Shown: positions 1-6,834 of the stretch, piece after piece
How the letters are laid out: each line of letters begins with the position of its first letter
Numbering within the stretch: the first letter of the stretch is position 1
Source of the DNA: Streptomyces sp. SM11
GTDB taxonomy: Bacteria > Actinomycetota > Actinomycetes > Streptomycetales > Streptomycetaceae
Direction of reading: 5' to 3'
Length of the DNA: 33,914 nt
NCBI RefSeq assembly: GCF_002910905.1
Contig: NZ_NEUE01000236.1
Location: forward strand, 1-33,914
The notes under the pieces: generated by a model
What the model was told of the DNA's origin: nothing
The model's database searches: none
Seen by the model: the letters and a program-made list of their open reading frames with translations, nothing else
Translations under genes and position numbers: made by a program

Positions 1-2
1 GC

Positions 3-1727
3 CGCGAGGGCGACCGGCTGCGCTTCGTCGGCGCGGCGACCCGGCGGATCGCCCGGGGCATAGACCTGGACGAGATCGTCCTCGGCCTGTGCCGGGCCAG
101 CGTGCCGACGTTCTCCGACGCGATCCTGGTCTACCTGCGCGACCCGCTGCCGGTGGGCGACGAGCGCCCGGTGAGCCCGTTCGTGCTGCGGCTGCGGCGC
201 AGCGACCGGCTGCGCGTCAGCGACGAGGAGGGCGGCGAGGCGGCGGCCGGTTCCGAGACCGAGCGGCTGCGTCCGCTGATCCTGGACCCGCAGGCCGATC
301 TGATGCCCGCCGCCGAGCTGTGCGAGGTGCGGGCGGGCGGGGCGCTGGCCGAGGTGCTGCGTGGGGTGCGGCCGGTGTTCGGCGACTCCGCGGCGGCCCG
401 GGCGGCCCTGCCGGAGCTGCTCGGCCCCGGCCGGTCCGTGCCCACCGGGCACCGGGCGATCCTCGCCCCGCTGCGCGGCCGGCGGCGGGTCATCGGGGCG
501 GCGGTCTTCGTGCGCGGCATCGAGCGCACCCCGTTCGAGGCCAGCGACCTGCTGGTCGCGGCGCAGCTGGCGACGCACACCGCGCTCGGCATCGACAAGG
601 CCGTGCTGTACGGGCGCGAGGCCTACATCGCCGACGAGCTGCAGCGCACGATGCTGCCCGACTCGCTCCCGCAGCCCACCGGCGTCCGGCTCGCCTCGCG
701 CTACCTCCCGGCGGCCGAGACGGCCCGGGTCGGCGGCGACTGGTACGACGCGATCCCGCTGCCCGGCAGCCGGGTCGCGCTGGTCGTCGGCGACGTGATG
801 GGGCACTCCATGACCTCGGCGGCGATCATGGGCCAGCTCCGGACGACGGCGCAGACCCTGGCGCAGCTCGACCTGCCGCCGCAGGAGGTGCTGCACCACC
901 TGGACGAGCAGGCGCAGCGCCTGGGCAGCGACCGCATGGCGACCTGCCTGTACGCGGTGTACGACCCGGTCGCGCACCGGATCACCATCGCCAACGCCGG
1001 CCACCCGCCGCCCGTGCTGCTGCACCTGGGCGGTCGGGCCGAGGTGCTGCGGGTGCCGCCGGGCGCCCCGATCGGGGTGGGCGGCGTCGACTTCGAGGCC
1101 GTCGAGCTGGACGCCCCGGCCGGCGCCACGCTGCTCCTCTACACCGACGGCCTGGTGGAGTCGCGGCTGCGGGACGTATGGACGGGCATCGAGCAGCTGC
1201 GGGAGCGCCTCGCGGCGACCGCGCAGCTCACCGGCCCGGACCACGCGCCGCCGCTGGAGGCCCTGTGCGACGACGTGCTGGACATGCTCGGCCCGGGTGA
1301 CCGGGACGACGACATCGCGCTGCTCGCCGCCCGCTTCGACGGGATCGCGCCGAGCGACGTGGCGTACTGGTACCTGGAACCGGAGGACGCGGCTCCGGGC
1401 CGGGCCCGCAGGCTGGCCCGGCGGGCGCTGAGCCGCTGGGGCCTGGACGAGCTGGCCGACGAGGTGGAGCTGCTGGTCAGCGAGGTCGTCACCAATGCCG
1501 TGCGCTATGCGGAGCGGCCGGTGACGCTGCGGCTGCTGCGGACCGACGTCCTGCGGTGCGAGGTCGGCGACGACTCCCCGCAGCTGCCCCGGCAGCGCCG
1601 GGCGCGGGACACGGACGAGGGCGGGCGCGGGTTGTTCCTGGTCAACCGGCTGGCCCGGCGGTGGGGTGCGACGCGCCTCTCGACGGGCAAGGTCGTCTGG
1701 TTCGAGATGGCACCCCGGGGGCAATAG
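3..1727 (+). CDS. SpoIIE-type PP2C phosphatase with GAF-like and anti-sigma ATPase domains (5' partial)
   Basis: The frame is open to the left edge, so the N terminus is missing. The visible protein begins with a GAF-like sensor (about the first 190 residues). A PP2C/SpoIIE phosphatase domain follows, with VGGDWYDA, VVGDVMGHS, ANAGHPPPVLL, TDGLVESR and DDDIALLAARF as metal-binding and core motifs. The C-terminal 110 residues form an RsbW-like GHKL ATPase, with N-box ELLVSEVVTNAVRYA and G-box DEGGRGLFLV. Proteins of this layout in streptomycetes are thought to dephosphorylate anti-anti-sigma factors and to bind or phosphorylate partners, linking a ligand or stress signal to sigma-factor control; the actual partner is not encoded here. 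It ends at a TAG and converges with the penicillin-binding protein gene. The family call is secure; signal and target are unknown. Confidence 0.93.
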   Translation, partial: REGDRLRFVGAATRRIARGIDLDEIVLGLCRASVPTFSDAILVYLRDPLPVGDERPVSPFVLRLRRSDRLRVSDEEGGEAAAGSETERLRPLILDPQADLMPAAELCEVRAGGALAEVLRGVRPVFGDSAAARAALPELLGPGRSVPTGHRAILAPLRGRRRVIGAAVFVRGIERTPFEASDLLVAAQLATHTALGIDKAVLYGREAYIADELQRTMLPDSLPQPTGVRLASRYLPAAETARVGGDWYDAIPLPGSRVALVVGDVMGHSMTSAAIMGQLRTTAQTLAQLDLPPQEVLHHLDEQAQRLGSDRMATCLYAVYDPVAHRITIANAGHPPPVLLHLGGRAEVLRVPPGAPIGVGGVDFEAVELDAPAGATLLLYTDGLVESRLRDVWTGIEQLRERLAATAQLTGPDHAPPLEALCDDVLDMLGPGDRDDDIALLAARFDGIAPSDVAYWYLEPEDAAPGRARRLARRALSRWGLDELADEVELLVSEVVTNAVRYAERPVTLRLLRTDVLRCEVGDDSPQLPRQRRARDTDEGGRGLFLVNRLARRWGATRLSTGKVVWFEMAPRGQ

Positions 1728-1752
1728 GCGCCACGGGCCGGGGCAGCGGGGA

Positions 1753-1800
1753 CGGTATGCGTGTGGGGCGGGCCCGGAGGCCCGCCCCACACGCATACCG
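1753..1800. terminator. Bidirectional hairpin terminator
   Basis: A perfect 22-bp inverted repeat (arms 1753-1774 and 1779-1800, 4-base loop CGGA) lies between two converging genes. There is no long T tract, which is usual for Streptomyces terminators. It sits 26 bases after the phosphatase stop and ends 8 bases before the penicillin-binding protein stop codon, so it can serve both genes. Confidence 0.9.
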
Positions 1801-1808
1801 TCAGTGCC

Positions 1809-4043
1809 TCACTGTCCGAGCAGTCCGTTGGCGCCGGGCCGCTCGCCCGGCTGGCCGTCGTCCTCGTCGGGCTGCGGCGGCAACTCCGGGCTCTTCGTGG
1901 GGGGCAGGGTGGTGGGCGGGCTGCTGCTGGTGGGCGGGGCCGGCGTGGTCGGGGTCTCGCTGGGCGTCTCGCTCGGTGTCTCGGAGGGCGTGTCCGACGG
2001 GGTCGGGTCCTCGGACGGGGTGGGGTCCTCGGAGGGCGTCCCGGAAGGCGTCGGCGGGGTGGGCACCTCGCCGCGCTCCACGTCCCGGAGGTCGAACGTC
2101 TTGCCGGAGCCGCCGCCGAGGGCGCCGAGGGTGTAGTCGGCCCAGATCCTGGCCGGGAAGCCGCTGCCACTGGCGCGGCCGGAGTTGGCCGTACCGGTCA
2201 GGGAGACCTGCTTGCGGCCGCCGTCGCCCTCGCCGAAGAGCGCCACGACCGTGGTCAGCTCCGGCGTGTACCCGGCGAACCAGGCCGACTTGTTGTCCTC
2301 GGAGGTGCCGGTCTTGCCCGCCGCGTCGTAGGCGGAGGTGTTGGCCGCGCCGCCGGACCCGGCGTCGACGACTCCGGTGAGCGCCTTGGTCACGGTGTCG
2401 GCCGAGGCGCGGCTGATGGCCTGCTCCCGCTTGGGCTTCTCGGGGGTCACCGTGCGGTCGCGGTGCTCGGCGGACTGGAGGATGTGCGGGGTGACCTTCC
2501 GGCCGTGGTTGTCGAGCGTGGCGTACGCGCCGGCCATGTCCCAGGTCGAGGCGTTCATGGTGCCGAGGGAGACGGCGGGACGCTCGGGGAAGTTCTTGTC
2601 CGGTACGCCGACGGCGAGCGCCGTCTTTTTGGTGGCCGCGGGTGTCACGTCCACGATCATCTGCGCGAAGACGGAGTTGATCGAACTGTTCATCGCCTTC
2701 TGGACGGAGACCGGCCCGTAGCTGCGGTCGTCCTCGTTCTGCGGGTTGAACGGGGTGTCGCTGCCGACGACCGGCCGCTTGCTCGTGCCGTCGTAGACGG
2801 TGTTGAGCCCGATCAGACTGCCGTCCTGGGTCTTCGACTCGTTCTCCAGGGCCGAGGCGAGCACCAGCGGCTTGAAGGTGGAGGCGGGCTGGTAGTCCTG
2901 GCGGGTGGCGTTGCTGATGTAGTGCTTGACGTAGTCCTCGCCGCCGTACATCGCGACGACCTTGCCGGTCGTCGGGTCGACGGAGGTGGCACCGGCCTGG
3001 ACGGTGGCGTCGATCTTGTTGCCCTCGCGGTCGAGCTTGGACTCCAGCTGATCGTCCACCGACTTCTCCAGCGCCTTCTGGCGCTTCTTGTCGATGGTGA
3101 GCGTGAACGTCCAGCCGCCGGCGTCGCGGTCCGCGGCGGAGACGCCCTGCTTCTCCAGCTCCTTGTTGGCGGCCTCGACGAGATAGCCGGCCTGGCCCTC
3201 CATGCCCTCGGCGGGCTTGGGCTTGTCCGGGTAGGGGAACTCCTGCTGGGCGCGCTCGGACTCCGTGAGCCAGCCCATCTCGACCATGTTCTTCAGCGTG
3301 TAGGCCCAGCGGTCCTTGACCAGGCGCTTGCCGGTGTCGGTCGCGGTGGCCCAGTCGTACTGGCTGGGGGCCTGGAGGAGCGAGGCGAGGTAGGCGCCCT
3401 GGGTGACGTTCAGGTCCTTGGCGTCGATGCCGTAGTACGCCTGGGCGGCGGCCTGGATGCCGCTGGCGCCGCGCCCGTAGTAGGCGGTGTTGATGTACCC
3501 GGCGAGGATGAAGTCCTTGGACTCCTGCTGGTCGACCTTGAGCGAGATCACCAGCTCCTTGAGCTTGCGGCTCACGGTCGGGTCCTGCGTCAGGTAGAAG
3601 TTCTTCACGTACTGCTGGGTGATGGTCGAGCCACCCTGCTTGCCCTTGCCGCTGAGGGTGTTGAGCAGACCGCGCGTGGTGCCCTTGAGGTCGACGCCCT
3701 CGTCCTTGTAGAAGGTCTTGTTCTCGGCGGCGACGAAGGCGTGCTGCACCTTCTCCGGCACCTGGTCCAGGTCGACGATCTGGCGGTTGACGCCCTTGCC
3801 GGTCCGGGCGAGGACCGTGCCGTCGCTGTACTTGTAGACGTTGCTCTGCCGCTCCGCCATGGCGTTGGCGGCAGGGACGTCGACATACACATAGAGCGCG
3901 CCGAAGGCGCCCATGCCCAGCAGGACGATTCCGAAGAACGTGCCCAGCAGCTTCTTCCACGTGAAGAGTCTGCGTATGCCGCCGCTCTTCGGCGCCCGGC
4001 GCGACTCCCGCGCCTGGGCTCGTCGCGCATCCGCTCGACCCAT
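1809..4043 (-). CDS. Class A penicillin-binding protein (bifunctional transglycosylase/transpeptidase)
   Basis: The product has 744 residues. A basic cytoplasmic start is followed by one membrane anchor (about residues 32-54). The GT51 glycosyltransferase domain polymerises lipid II: GGSTITQQ at 137-144, RKLKE at 159-163 and the catalytic Glu107. The penicillin-binding transpeptidase domain cross-links peptides and has all three motifs: S388-T-F-K391, S454-I-N456 and K577-T-G-T. The last 85 residues are a Ser/Thr/Pro/Glu tail with SETP-like repeats, probably outside the membrane. The first GT51 motif departs from the usual E-D-x-x-F-x-x-H-x-G: it reads E-N-K-T-F-Y-K-D-E-G, so the Asp and His are replaced while the Glu remains. 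The start is ATG with GGGAG 10-14 bases upstream. The gene stands alone, between a terminator and a divergent SPFH gene. Confidence 0.95.
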   Translation of the reverse strand: MGRADARRAQARESRRAPKSGGIRRLFTWKKLLGTFFGIVLLGMGAFGALYVYVDVPAANAMAERQSNVYKYSDGTVLARTGKGVNRQIVDLDQVPEKVQHAFVAAENKTFYKDEGVDLKGTTRGLLNTLSGKGKQGGSTITQQYVKNFYLTQDPTVSRKLKELVISLKVDQQESKDFILAGYINTAYYGRGASGIQAAAQAYYGIDAKDLNVTQGAYLASLLQAPSQYDWATATDTGKRLVKDRWAYTLKNMVEMGWLTESERAQQEFPYPDKPKPAEGMEGQAGYLVEAANKELEKQGVSAADRDAGGWTFTLTIDKKRQKALEKSVDDQLESKLDREGNKIDATVQAGATSVDPTTGKVVAMYGGEDYVKHYISNATRQDYQPASTFKPLVLASALENESKTQDGSLIGLNTVYDGTSKRPVVGSDTPFNPQNEDDRSYGPVSVQKAMNSSINSVFAQMIVDVTPAATKKTALAVGVPDKNFPERPAVSLGTMNASTWDMAGAYATLDNHGRKVTPHILQSAEHRDRTVTPEKPKREQAISRASADTVTKALTGVVDAGSGGAANTSAYDAAGKTGTSEDNKSAWFAGYTPELTTVVALFGEGDGGRKQVSLTGTANSGRASGSGFPARIWADYTLGALGGGSGKTFDLRDVERGEVPTPPTPSGTPSEDPTPSEDPTPSDTPSETPSETPSETPTTPAPPTSSSPPTTLPPTKSPELPPQPDEDDGQPGERPGANGLLGQ

Positions 4044-4228
4044 TGGTGTGTTGCTCCCGCTTCTCTGCTCGACCGGCTCGCTCGGTTTCGTCAGTTCACT
4101 CAGACCTGCCAGCTAACACCGCCGACAGGGACAAAAGGCAAGCGATCCGGTCTTTTACGGACGTGACAATCAGCACCCACTCCCTAGGAACCGACTCCTC
4201 AGAGGTGGACAAGGTTGCGAGAACCGTT

Positions 4229-4267
4229 AATGTGTAATCACATTGATAGCGCGGCGCGAGGCCGCGC
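4229..4267. promoter_or_regulatory. Inverted repeat and hairpin upstream of the SPFH gene
   Basis: AATGTG-TAAT-CACATT (4229-4244) is a perfect 6-bp inverted repeat in an AT-rich patch of the divergent PBP/SPFH intergenic region. TGTAAT (4233-4238) inside it could be a -10 element; I see no convincing -35. Directly after it, GCGCGGC/GCCGCGC (4249-4255 and 4261-4267, 5-base loop) can fold just ahead of the GGGGGA ribosome binding site at 4273. Operator function is inference. Confidence 0.4.
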
Positions 4268-4282
4268 CGAACGGGGGATCCC

Positions 4283-5254
4283 ATGACCGGACAGCACGAC
4301 GACCACCGCCCGGAGACCGCGGCGGACGGCCTGACGATCGACGCGCCCGACATGCCGGCGCCCCAGGTCAGGGAGGTCGCCGCGCACTCCATACCGGGCG
4401 GCGTCGGCCTGCTCCTGACGGTGCTCGGGGTGTTCGCGGGGGTCGGCCTCGCCATCGTCGGCGGGGTGATCGGGGCGGGCGGTAACAATGCGGTCGGCGT
4501 CCCGCTCTTCATCTTCGGGGTGCTGCTCGTGATCACCTCGTTCTTCTGCATGAGCGGTGTGAAGATGGTCGCTCCGGGCGAGGCCCGGGTGATCCAGCTC
4601 TTCGGCCGGTACGTCGGCACCATCCGCTCCGACGGACTGCGCTGGATCAACCCGCTGACCTCCAGCCGCAAGATCTCCACCCGCGTCCGCAACCACGAGA
4701 CCGCCGTCCTCAAGGTCAACGACGCCTACGGCAACCCGATCGAGCTGGCCGCGATCGTCGTCTGGAAGGTCGAGGACACCGCCCAGGCGCTCTTCGAGGT
4801 CGACGACTTCCTGGAGTTCGTCGCCACCCAGACCGAGGCGGCCGTAAGGCACATCGCCATCGAGTACCCGTACGACGCCCACGAGGAGGACGGGCTCTCA
4901 CTGCGCGGCAACGCGGAGGAGATCACCGAGAAGCTCGCCGTCGAGCTGACCGCCCGGGTGAGGGCCGCGGGCGTCCTGATCATCGAGTCGCGCTTCAGCC
5001 ACCTCGCGTACGCCCCCGAGATCGCCTCCGCGATGCTCCAGCGCCAGCAGGCCGGCGCGGTCGTCGCGGCCCGCCAGCAGATCGTCGAGGGTGCGGTGGG
5101 CATGGTCGAGATGGCCCTGACCCGGATCGCCGAGCAGGACATCGTGGAGCTGGACCCCGAGCGGAAGGCGGCCATGGTCGGCAATCTGATGGTCGTCCTG
5201 TGCGGCGACCGCGCGGCCCAGCCGGTCCTCAACACGGGCTCCCTCTACCAGTGA
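4283..5254 (+). CDS. SPFH/Band 7 (stomatin-prohibitin-like) membrane protein
   Basis: The product has 323 residues. A polar N-terminal stretch of about 38 residues is followed by two hydrophobic segments (about 40-65 and 73-91). Next comes an SPFH domain (about 95-290): PGEARVIQLFGRYVGTI near its start, IVVWKVEDT in the middle, and the QQAGAVVAARQQIVEGA helix typical of the family near its end. SPFH proteins form large membrane-bound rings or cages that organise membrane microdomains and protect partner proteins; the partner here is not known. The ATG has GGGGGA five bases upstream. Its last codons overlap the start of the small ribbon-helix-helix gene (GTGA), so the two are translationally coupled and probably work together or are at least made in a fixed ratio. 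Confidence 0.9.
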   Translation: MTGQHDDHRPETAADGLTIDAPDMPAPQVREVAAHSIPGGVGLLLTVLGVFAGVGLAIVGGVIGAGGNNAVGVPLFIFGVLLVITSFFCMSGVKMVAPGEARVIQLFGRYVGTIRSDGLRWINPLTSSRKISTRVRNHETAVLKVNDAYGNPIELAAIVVWKVEDTAQALFEVDDFLEFVATQTEAAVRHIAIEYPYDAHEEDGLSLRGNAEEITEKLAVELTARVRAAGVLIIESRFSHLAYAPEIASAMLQRQQAGAVVAARQQIVEGAVGMVEMALTRIAEQDIVELDPERKAAMVGNLMVVLCGDRAAQPVLNTGSLYQ

Positions 5255-5538
5255 CCGACCCGACGCCTCCCCGGCGGACACCGGCGCCCCGGTCGCGGCA
5301 GCGCAAGCAGATGCTGCTGCGGCTGGACCCCGCGGTGCACGACGCGCTCGCCCGCTGGGCCTCCGACGAACTGCGCAGCGCCAACGCGCAGATCGAGTTC
5401 CTGCTGCGGCGGGCACTCGCGGAGGCGGGCCGGCTGCCGGGGGCGGCGCGGCCGATCGCCCGCCGGGGGCGGCCCCCCAAACAGGCGCCCGAAGAGCCCG
5501 GATCCCCGCCCGGGTCCGACGCCCGGAACACCCCGTAG
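5251..5538 (+). CDS. Small ribbon-helix-helix (Arc/CopG-like) protein
   Basis: The product has 95 residues and a basic, Pro-rich start (about 1-18). The core RKQMLLRLDPAVHDALARWA, followed by SDELRSANAQIEFLLRRALAEAG, is the beta-strand plus two helices of an Arc/MetJ-type DNA-binding fold. A basic RRGRPPKQ segment and a disordered tail follow. Such proteins bind DNA as dimers; a target operator is not evident. The GTG start overlaps the TGA of the SPFH gene (sequence GTGA at 5251-5254), which fixes this start better than the upstream ATG inside the SPFH gene. The fold resembles antitoxins, but no toxin gene is adjacent, so an antitoxin role is not supported. Confidence 0.8.
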   Translation: MTDPTPPRRTPAPRSRQRKQMLLRLDPAVHDALARWASDELRSANAQIEFLLRRALAEAGRLPGAARPIARRGRPPKQAPEEPGSPPGSDARNTP

Positions 5539-5542
5539 CACC

Positions 5543-5575
5543 GCGGCCCCGGCCCGCTCCACGGGCCGGGGCCGC
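5543..5575 (+). terminator. Rho-independent-type hairpin
   Basis: A perfect 13-bp stem (5543-5555 and 5563-5575) with a 7-base loop is followed by a short CTTTCC. It begins 5 bases after the stop of the ribbon-helix-helix gene and separates it from the PadR operon. Confidence 0.85.
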
Positions 5576-5584
5576 TTTCCGGAC

Positions 5585-5619
5585 GTGTATACACAGCGGG
5601 TATACACACCGTGTACAGT
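5585..5619 (+). promoter_or_regulatory. Probable PadR operator/promoter with GTATAC half-sites
   Basis: GTGTATACAC (5585-5594) is a perfect palindrome. TATACACA recurs 13 bases later (5588-5595 and 5601-5608) and GTGTAC follows at 5611-5616, all within 43 bases of the padR start. TACAGT (5614-5619) could be a -10 box only 7 bases before the ATG. No Shine-Dalgarno sequence precedes that ATG, so a leaderless transcript is plausible. PadR regulators commonly repress their own operon from such sites; binding here is inferred. Confidence 0.6.
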
Positions 5620-5626
5620 GCTCCTC

Positions 5627-6151
5627 ATGTCTATCGGTCACACCCTCCTCGGACTCCTGGAGTCCGGCCCCCGACACGGTTACGACCTGAAGCGGACCTT
5701 CGACGAGAAGTTCGGCCAGGACCGCCCGCTGCACTACGGCCAGGTCTATTCGACGATGTCCCGGCTCCTGAAGAACGGACTCGTCGAGGTCGACGGCGTC
5801 GAGAGCGAAGGAGGGCCCGAGCGCAAGCGGTACGCCATCACCGACGCCGGGATCACCGATGTCTCGCAGTGGCTGGAGCAGCCCGAGAAGCCGGAGCCGT
5901 ACCTCCAGTCGACGCTCTACACCAAGGTCGTCCTCGCGCTCCTGACCGGTCGCAGCGCGGCCGATCTGCTGGACTCCCAGCGCTCGGCGCATCTGCGGAT
6001 GATGCGTATCCTGACCGACCGCAAACGCAAGGGCGACCTCGCCGACCAGTTGATCTGCGACCACGCCCTGTTCCACCTGGAAGCCGATCTGCGCTGGCTG
6101 GAACTGACCGCTGCCCGACTCGACCAGCTCGCCAAGGTGGTGGCTCCGTGA
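5627..6151 (+). CDS. PadR family transcriptional regulator
   Basis: The product has 174 residues. The N-terminal winged helix (about 1-80) shows HTLLGLLESGPRHGYDLKR, LHYGQVYSTMSRLLKNGLV and the wing GGPERKRYAITDAG. The C-terminal helical part (about 90-174) is the PadR dimerisation region. It probably represses the ABC exporter genes that follow until a drug-like ligand is bound. The ATG at 5627 is preferred over upstream in-frame codons because those lie inside the palindromic operator. Its stop overlaps the GTG of the ATPase gene (GTGA), giving translational coupling of regulator and transporter. Confidence 0.92.
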   Translation: MSIGHTLLGLLESGPRHGYDLKRTFDEKFGQDRPLHYGQVYSTMSRLLKNGLVEVDGVESEGGPERKRYAITDAGITDVSQWLEQPEKPEPYLQSTLYTKVVLALLTGRSAADLLDSQRSAHLRMMRILTDRKRKGDLADQLICDHALFHLEADLRWLELTAARLDQLAKVVAP

Positions 6152-6834
6152 TTCCCGAAGGCTCCCTGCTCGCCGCGCACGACCTGCGCAAGACCTATGG
6201 CTCGACGCCCGCCCTGGACGGCGCTTCGTTCTCCGTGCACCCCGGCGAGGTCGTCGCCGTGATGGGCCCGTCCGGCTCCGGCAAGTCGACCCTGCTGCAC
6301 TGCCTGGCCGGGATCATCACGCCCGACTCCGGCACCATCACCTACGCGGGCCGCGAACTGTCCGCGATGTCCGACGCCGAGCGCAGTGCCCTGCGGCGCA
6401 GCGACTTCGGCTTCGTGTTCCAGTTCGGTCAGCTCGTCCCGGAGCTGACCTGCGTGGAGAACGTCGCCCTGCCCCTGCGGCTGAGCGGGGTCAGGCGCAA
6501 GGCCGCCGAGCGCACCGCCCTGGAGTGGATGGAGCGCCTGGAGGTCGACGACCTCGGGACCAAGCGCCCCGGCGAGGTCTCCGGCGGACAGGGCCAGCGG
6601 GTCGCCGTGGCCCGTGCGCTGGCGGCCTCGCCGAAGGTGATCTTCGCGGACGAGCCGACCGGCGCGCTGGACTCCCTCAACGGCGAGCGGGTGATGGAGC
6701 TGCTCACCCAGGCCGCCCGGTCCGCCAACGTCGCTGTCGTCCTGGTGACCCACGAGGCCCGGGTCGCCGCCTACTCCGACCGTGACGTCACCGTGCGCGA
6801 CGGCCGGGCCCGCGACCTGGAGCACTCCGCATGA
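6148..6834 (+). CDS. ABC transporter ATP-binding protein (LolD/MacB type)
   Basis: The product has 228 residues, the usual length for a single ABC ATPase. Walker A GPSGSGKST is at about 40-48. The Q-loop is FVFQFGQLVPELT, the signature VSGGQGQRVAVARALA, Walker B VIFADEPTGALDS and the H-switch LVTHEA. It drives the FtsX-type permease encoded next. The GTG start overlaps the padR stop and its own stop overlaps the permease ATG (ATGA), so padR, ATPase and permease form one tightly coupled operon. The substrate is unknown; PadR control suggests a lipid, peptide or antibiotic-like molecule. Confidence 0.95.
   Translation: MIPEGSLLAAHDLRKTYGSTPALDGASFSVHPGEVVAVMGPSGSGKSTLLHCLAGIITPDSGTITYAGRELSAMSDAERSALRRSDFGFVFQFGQLVPELTCVENVALPLRLSGVRRKAAERTALEWMERLEVDDLGTKRPGEVSGGQGQRVAVARALAASPKVIFADEPTGALDSLNGERVMELLTQAARSANVAVVLVTHEARVAAYSDRDVTVRDGRARDLEHSA

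Noticed and set aside
1761..4166. Open frame of 801 codons on the plus strand opposite the penicillin-binding protein gene
   Set aside because: It is the antisense shadow of a gene with complete PBP motifs; the product is low-complexity Gly/Val/Arg-rich and shows no domain.
5251..5538. Antitoxin of a toxin-antitoxin pair
   Set aside because: The RHH fold fits antitoxins, but the coupled partner is an SPFH membrane protein and no toxin-like gene is adjacent.
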